Position numbers and translations under genes: made by a program. DNA of 20,750 bases. It comes from a virus. Position 1 is the first letter of the stretch, and every line of letters starts with the position of its first letter. Under the pieces are notes generated by a model, which saw only the letters and a program-made list of their open reading frames with translations, was not told where the DNA came from and made no database searches. Below are positions 18,813 through 20,750 of this stretch, piece after piece. The DNA is taken from positions 1 to 20,750 of IMG/VR virus record IMGVR_UViG_3300036863_000040; one strand, written 5' to 3'.

Positions 18813-20713
18813 TGCCCAAAAACGTCAAGAGCCGGACGCCGAGCGCGAGTCGCAGATACCAGCTCATTGAGGTCGGAGACCTCACGGGCGGGCTCGATCT
18901 GCGCCGATCGCCGAGCCTCTTGGCTTCTGACCGGTCGCGCACGCTCAAGAACTTTGCCCTGACGAACCCTGGCGAGCTCGTGGTCCGTCCTGGCTATCGG
19001 CAATTCAGCACGACGAATCTCGGGAACTTCCGCATTCAGGGCGGACAGCGAATCTATCTCACCTCGACTACCGCCACGCGGTTGGCGTGGAATGGTGCTG
19101 TCTACAGCCTGACTGACGGTGGGGTGCTGGACTCAACAGCGGTCTATTCAACCATCTCCTCGACCAATCAGGTGTTCTTTCCGCATGACCGCGAGCTCGT
19201 GGCGGTGATGGACGGCGTCAATCGGCCCAGAAAGTCCACCGATGCTGTGACCTGGACGTTGATGGGTATCGAGGCCGGGTCATCGTCCTGTGTGTTGTCC
19301 TCAGTTGGCGGCGGCTCGCTCTCGTCGGCAGAATTCGAGGTTGCCGCGACGTTCAAGGACCGAGGGACCGGATTCGAGTCCAACGGGACGACGGGCTCCA
19401 CGATTACGCTCGGCGCGACAGGCGCCATAGCCGTCACGGTGTCGAACTCCACTGATGCACAAGTGGAGGCGATTGTCCTGTACGCGAGAAACAAGACAGC
19501 CGGCGAGACGGTGCTCCGGAAAATCTCGAGCGCGGCCATGCAGGGCGGTGCTGGCGCGAATTCGACCTACACGATTACCAGTTCGAATTGGAGCGCGAAC
19601 GCCGAGATTCCGACCAATCACAACGTCCCGGACGCGTTCAAATTTGCGGTGCCATGGAAGAACCGCTGGTGGGCGGCGCATCCTACAGTTGGCAACCGGA
19701 TTCACTTCACAGAACTCTTTCTGAATCAGGCGTGGCCGATACTATTTTTCATTGACATTCCGTTTGAGCGCGGCGACTCGATCACGGCTTTGGTCCCGCA
19801 GGGAGACACGCTACTGGTATTCGGCCAGTCGAAAGTCTTCCTGATTATCGGGCAGACGTCGCTTGATTTCGAGGTCCGCCCGAGCGCGGGGGCGCAAGCG
19901 GGATGTCTTGGCCCCCGCGCAGCCATAGCAATTGAGAACGGTGTGATTCACGCGTCGGCCGAGGGTGTGTTTATCTTCGACGGGGCGACCGACAAGTATC
20001 TCGGCTTTGACATCGAAACCGGGTGGCGGGACTTGATCGGCAATACCGCAGCCTCGGATCTGTCAAATGTCGCTGTCGTCTATCACTTCACGCAGAAAGA
20101 GTTGCGCATTGCTGTCCCACGCCTCTATCCCACCGGAGTAGTCGGAGAGTGGATCCTCGATCTGAACCGCACGCGGGAACAAGAAGAGCCAGCCTGGACG
20201 AGCACAGACCGAACAATCGGCGGATACATCTTGTTCGCCGGCAACGAGGCCACGGTCGGGCAGCGCGGCTTCTTGCTCTCCTGGCACAACAGCACGCAAG
20301 GAACGGTCTGGACTGAATCAACCGGCACCACGGCGAATAGTTCCAACATGACGGCTGAGTATGAAGGTCCAGATTTCTCGATGGGCATCCATCGGGCACG
20401 ATTGATCGACGTGCGCGGGGAATACGAGCCGCACGGTGGGGCGTTCTCGATTGAGCCGATCGTGGATGGAGTCTCGCAGGGCGTGCAGAGCGTGACCATC
20501 GGCAGCGGCCTCGCCGTGTACGGTACAGCAGTCTACGGCACGGGTGTCTATGCCGGGTCTGGGCGCCGCATGTTTCACGTGATGCAGCCACTCGGCGCCG
20601 AGGGCCGCACGCTGCGCCTGAAGCAGACCTATGTCGGACAGGAAGCCTTTCGCATGTTCAGTTATCAGATGTCGTTCGTGCCTGAGTCGATGCCGAGAGG
20701 ATTTTCGGAGTAG
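18812..20713 (+). CDS. Tail-hub/stabilisation protein, podovirus-type
   Basis: 633 residues starting in the previous stop. The N-terminus has DLTGGLDLRRSPSLLASDRS, followed by NFALTNPGELVVRPGYRQFS, the opening seen in beta-propeller nozzle or stabilisation proteins such as P22 gp10-type. Repeated beta segments follow (VFFPHDRELVAVMDGVNRPR; SITALVPQGDTLLVFGQSKV; GWRDLIGNTAASDLSNVAVV), and near the C-terminus there is VYGTAVYGTGVYAG (569-582). Those proteins sit below the portal and close the DNA channel in short-tailed phages. No enzymatic motif is visible. The absence of a tape-measure gene nearby agrees with a short tail. The group name is inferred from the N-terminal signature and gene order, so it is moderately sure. 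Confidence 0.7.
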   Translation: MPKNVKSRTPSASRRYQLIEVGDLTGGLDLRRSPSLLASDRSRTLKNFALTNPGELVVRPGYRQFSTTNLGNFRIQGGQRIYLTSTTATRLAWNGAVYSLTDGGVLDSTAVYSTISSTNQVFFPHDRELVAVMDGVNRPRKSTDAVTWTLMGIEAGSSSCVLSSVGGGSLSSAEFEVAATFKDRGTGFESNGTTGSTITLGATGAIAVTVSNSTDAQVEAIVLYARNKTAGETVLRKISSAAMQGGAGANSTYTITSSNWSANAEIPTNHNVPDAFKFAVPWKNRWWAAHPTVGNRIHFTELFLNQAWPILFFIDIPFERGDSITALVPQGDTLLVFGQSKVFLIIGQTSLDFEVRPSAGAQAGCLGPRAAIAIENGVIHASAEGVFIFDGATDKYLGFDIETGWRDLIGNTAASDLSNVAVVYHFTQKELRIAVPRLYPTGVVGEWILDLNRTREQEEPAWTSTDRTIGGYILFAGNEATVGQRGFLLSWHNSTQGTVWTESTGTTANSSNMTAEYEGPDFSMGIHRARLIDVRGEYEPHGGAFSIEPIVDGVSQGVQSVTIGSGLAVYGTAVYGTGVYAGSGRRMFHVMQPLGAEGRTLRLKQTYVGQEAFRMFSYQMSFVPESMPRGFSE

Positions 20714-20715
20714 CG

Positions 20716-20750
20716 ATGCCAAGTTTCCCCGACTCTATATTTGCCTCAGC
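20716..20750 (+). CDS. Partial virion-gene start
   Basis: ATG 20716 lies two bases after the tail-hub stop, with CGGAG as ribosome site (20706-20710). Only MPSFPDSIFAS is seen before the window ends. The start resembles N-termini of phage tail or fibre-type proteins (M-x-x-F-P-x-x-x-F), but 11 residues do not fix a family. Its position at the end of a virion block suggests another tail component. Confidence 0.4.
   Translation, partial: MPSFPDSIFAS

Noticed and set aside
1-20750. CRISPR array, IS element, att site or prophage boundary
   Set aside because: No repeat-spacer periodicity, transposase, integrase or flanking direct repeat was seen in the window.

Overview
The window reads as the packaging and virion-structure region of an uncultured tailed double-stranded DNA bacteriophage (Caudoviricetes). 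Terminase, portal, a scaffold-like protein, a major capsid protein, a head-tail adaptor-like protein and a tail-hub/stabilisation-like protein occur in the usual order. Every credible gene lies on the + strand, and most neighbours touch or overlap by ATGA, GTGA or TAATG junctions. The sequence is GC-rich. There is no integrase, repressor, replication gene, lysis enzyme, tRNA, rRNA, CRISPR array or insertion sequence, so neither the host nor the life style can be read here. The large tail-hub-like protein and the absence of any tape-measure gene favour a podovirus-like particle, but this is an inference.

Region by region: 1-2789 holds accessory genes. They include a zinc-finger protein carrying a sigma-70 region-2-like domain, a glycosyltransferase-like protein, a zinc-ribbon protein and an NrdR-like zinc ribbon. 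A hairpin with a T-rich tail (2788-2820) probably closes this block. 2858-4760 carries a small hypothetical gene, the likely small terminase and the large terminase. 4764-6179 is a cluster of very small genes, several missed by length cut-offs: single-pass membrane peptides and lysine-rich peptides. 6160-8196 is the portal gene. 8198-10815 holds two small genes that share an almost identical N-terminal coding segment, a GroES-like co-chaperonin, a small cysteine protein, a scaffold-like protein and a conserved phage protein of unknown role. 10816-11141 is the only long stretch without a gene and is rich in inverted repeats. 11142-17151 holds a decoration-like protein, the major capsid protein, several Ser/Thr/Asn-rich beta-type structural proteins, an FkbM-type methyltransferase between them, and a protein with perfect 29-residue tandem repeats. 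17151-20750 holds the adaptor-like protein, a zinc-binding protein, a proline-rich protein, the large tail-hub-like protein and the start of a further virion gene.

How the parts fit together: the terminase would pump DNA through the portal into a shell built from the capsid protein on the scaffold. The GroES-like protein lies between portal and scaffold, which suggests help with folding the capsid protein through the host GroEL. The Ser/Thr-rich proteins are candidates for surface decoration, and the glycosyltransferase-like and FkbM-like enzymes could modify virion or host glycans. The most unusual items are the GroES-like protein with a helical insert in place of the roof hairpin, the zinc-finger/sigma-region-2 fusion, the structured non-coding segment at 10816-11141, a protein repeat identical in amino acids but recoded at 18 of 29 codons, and a shared N-terminal module on two adjacent genes. 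All functions come from motif recognition by eye; no database search was run.
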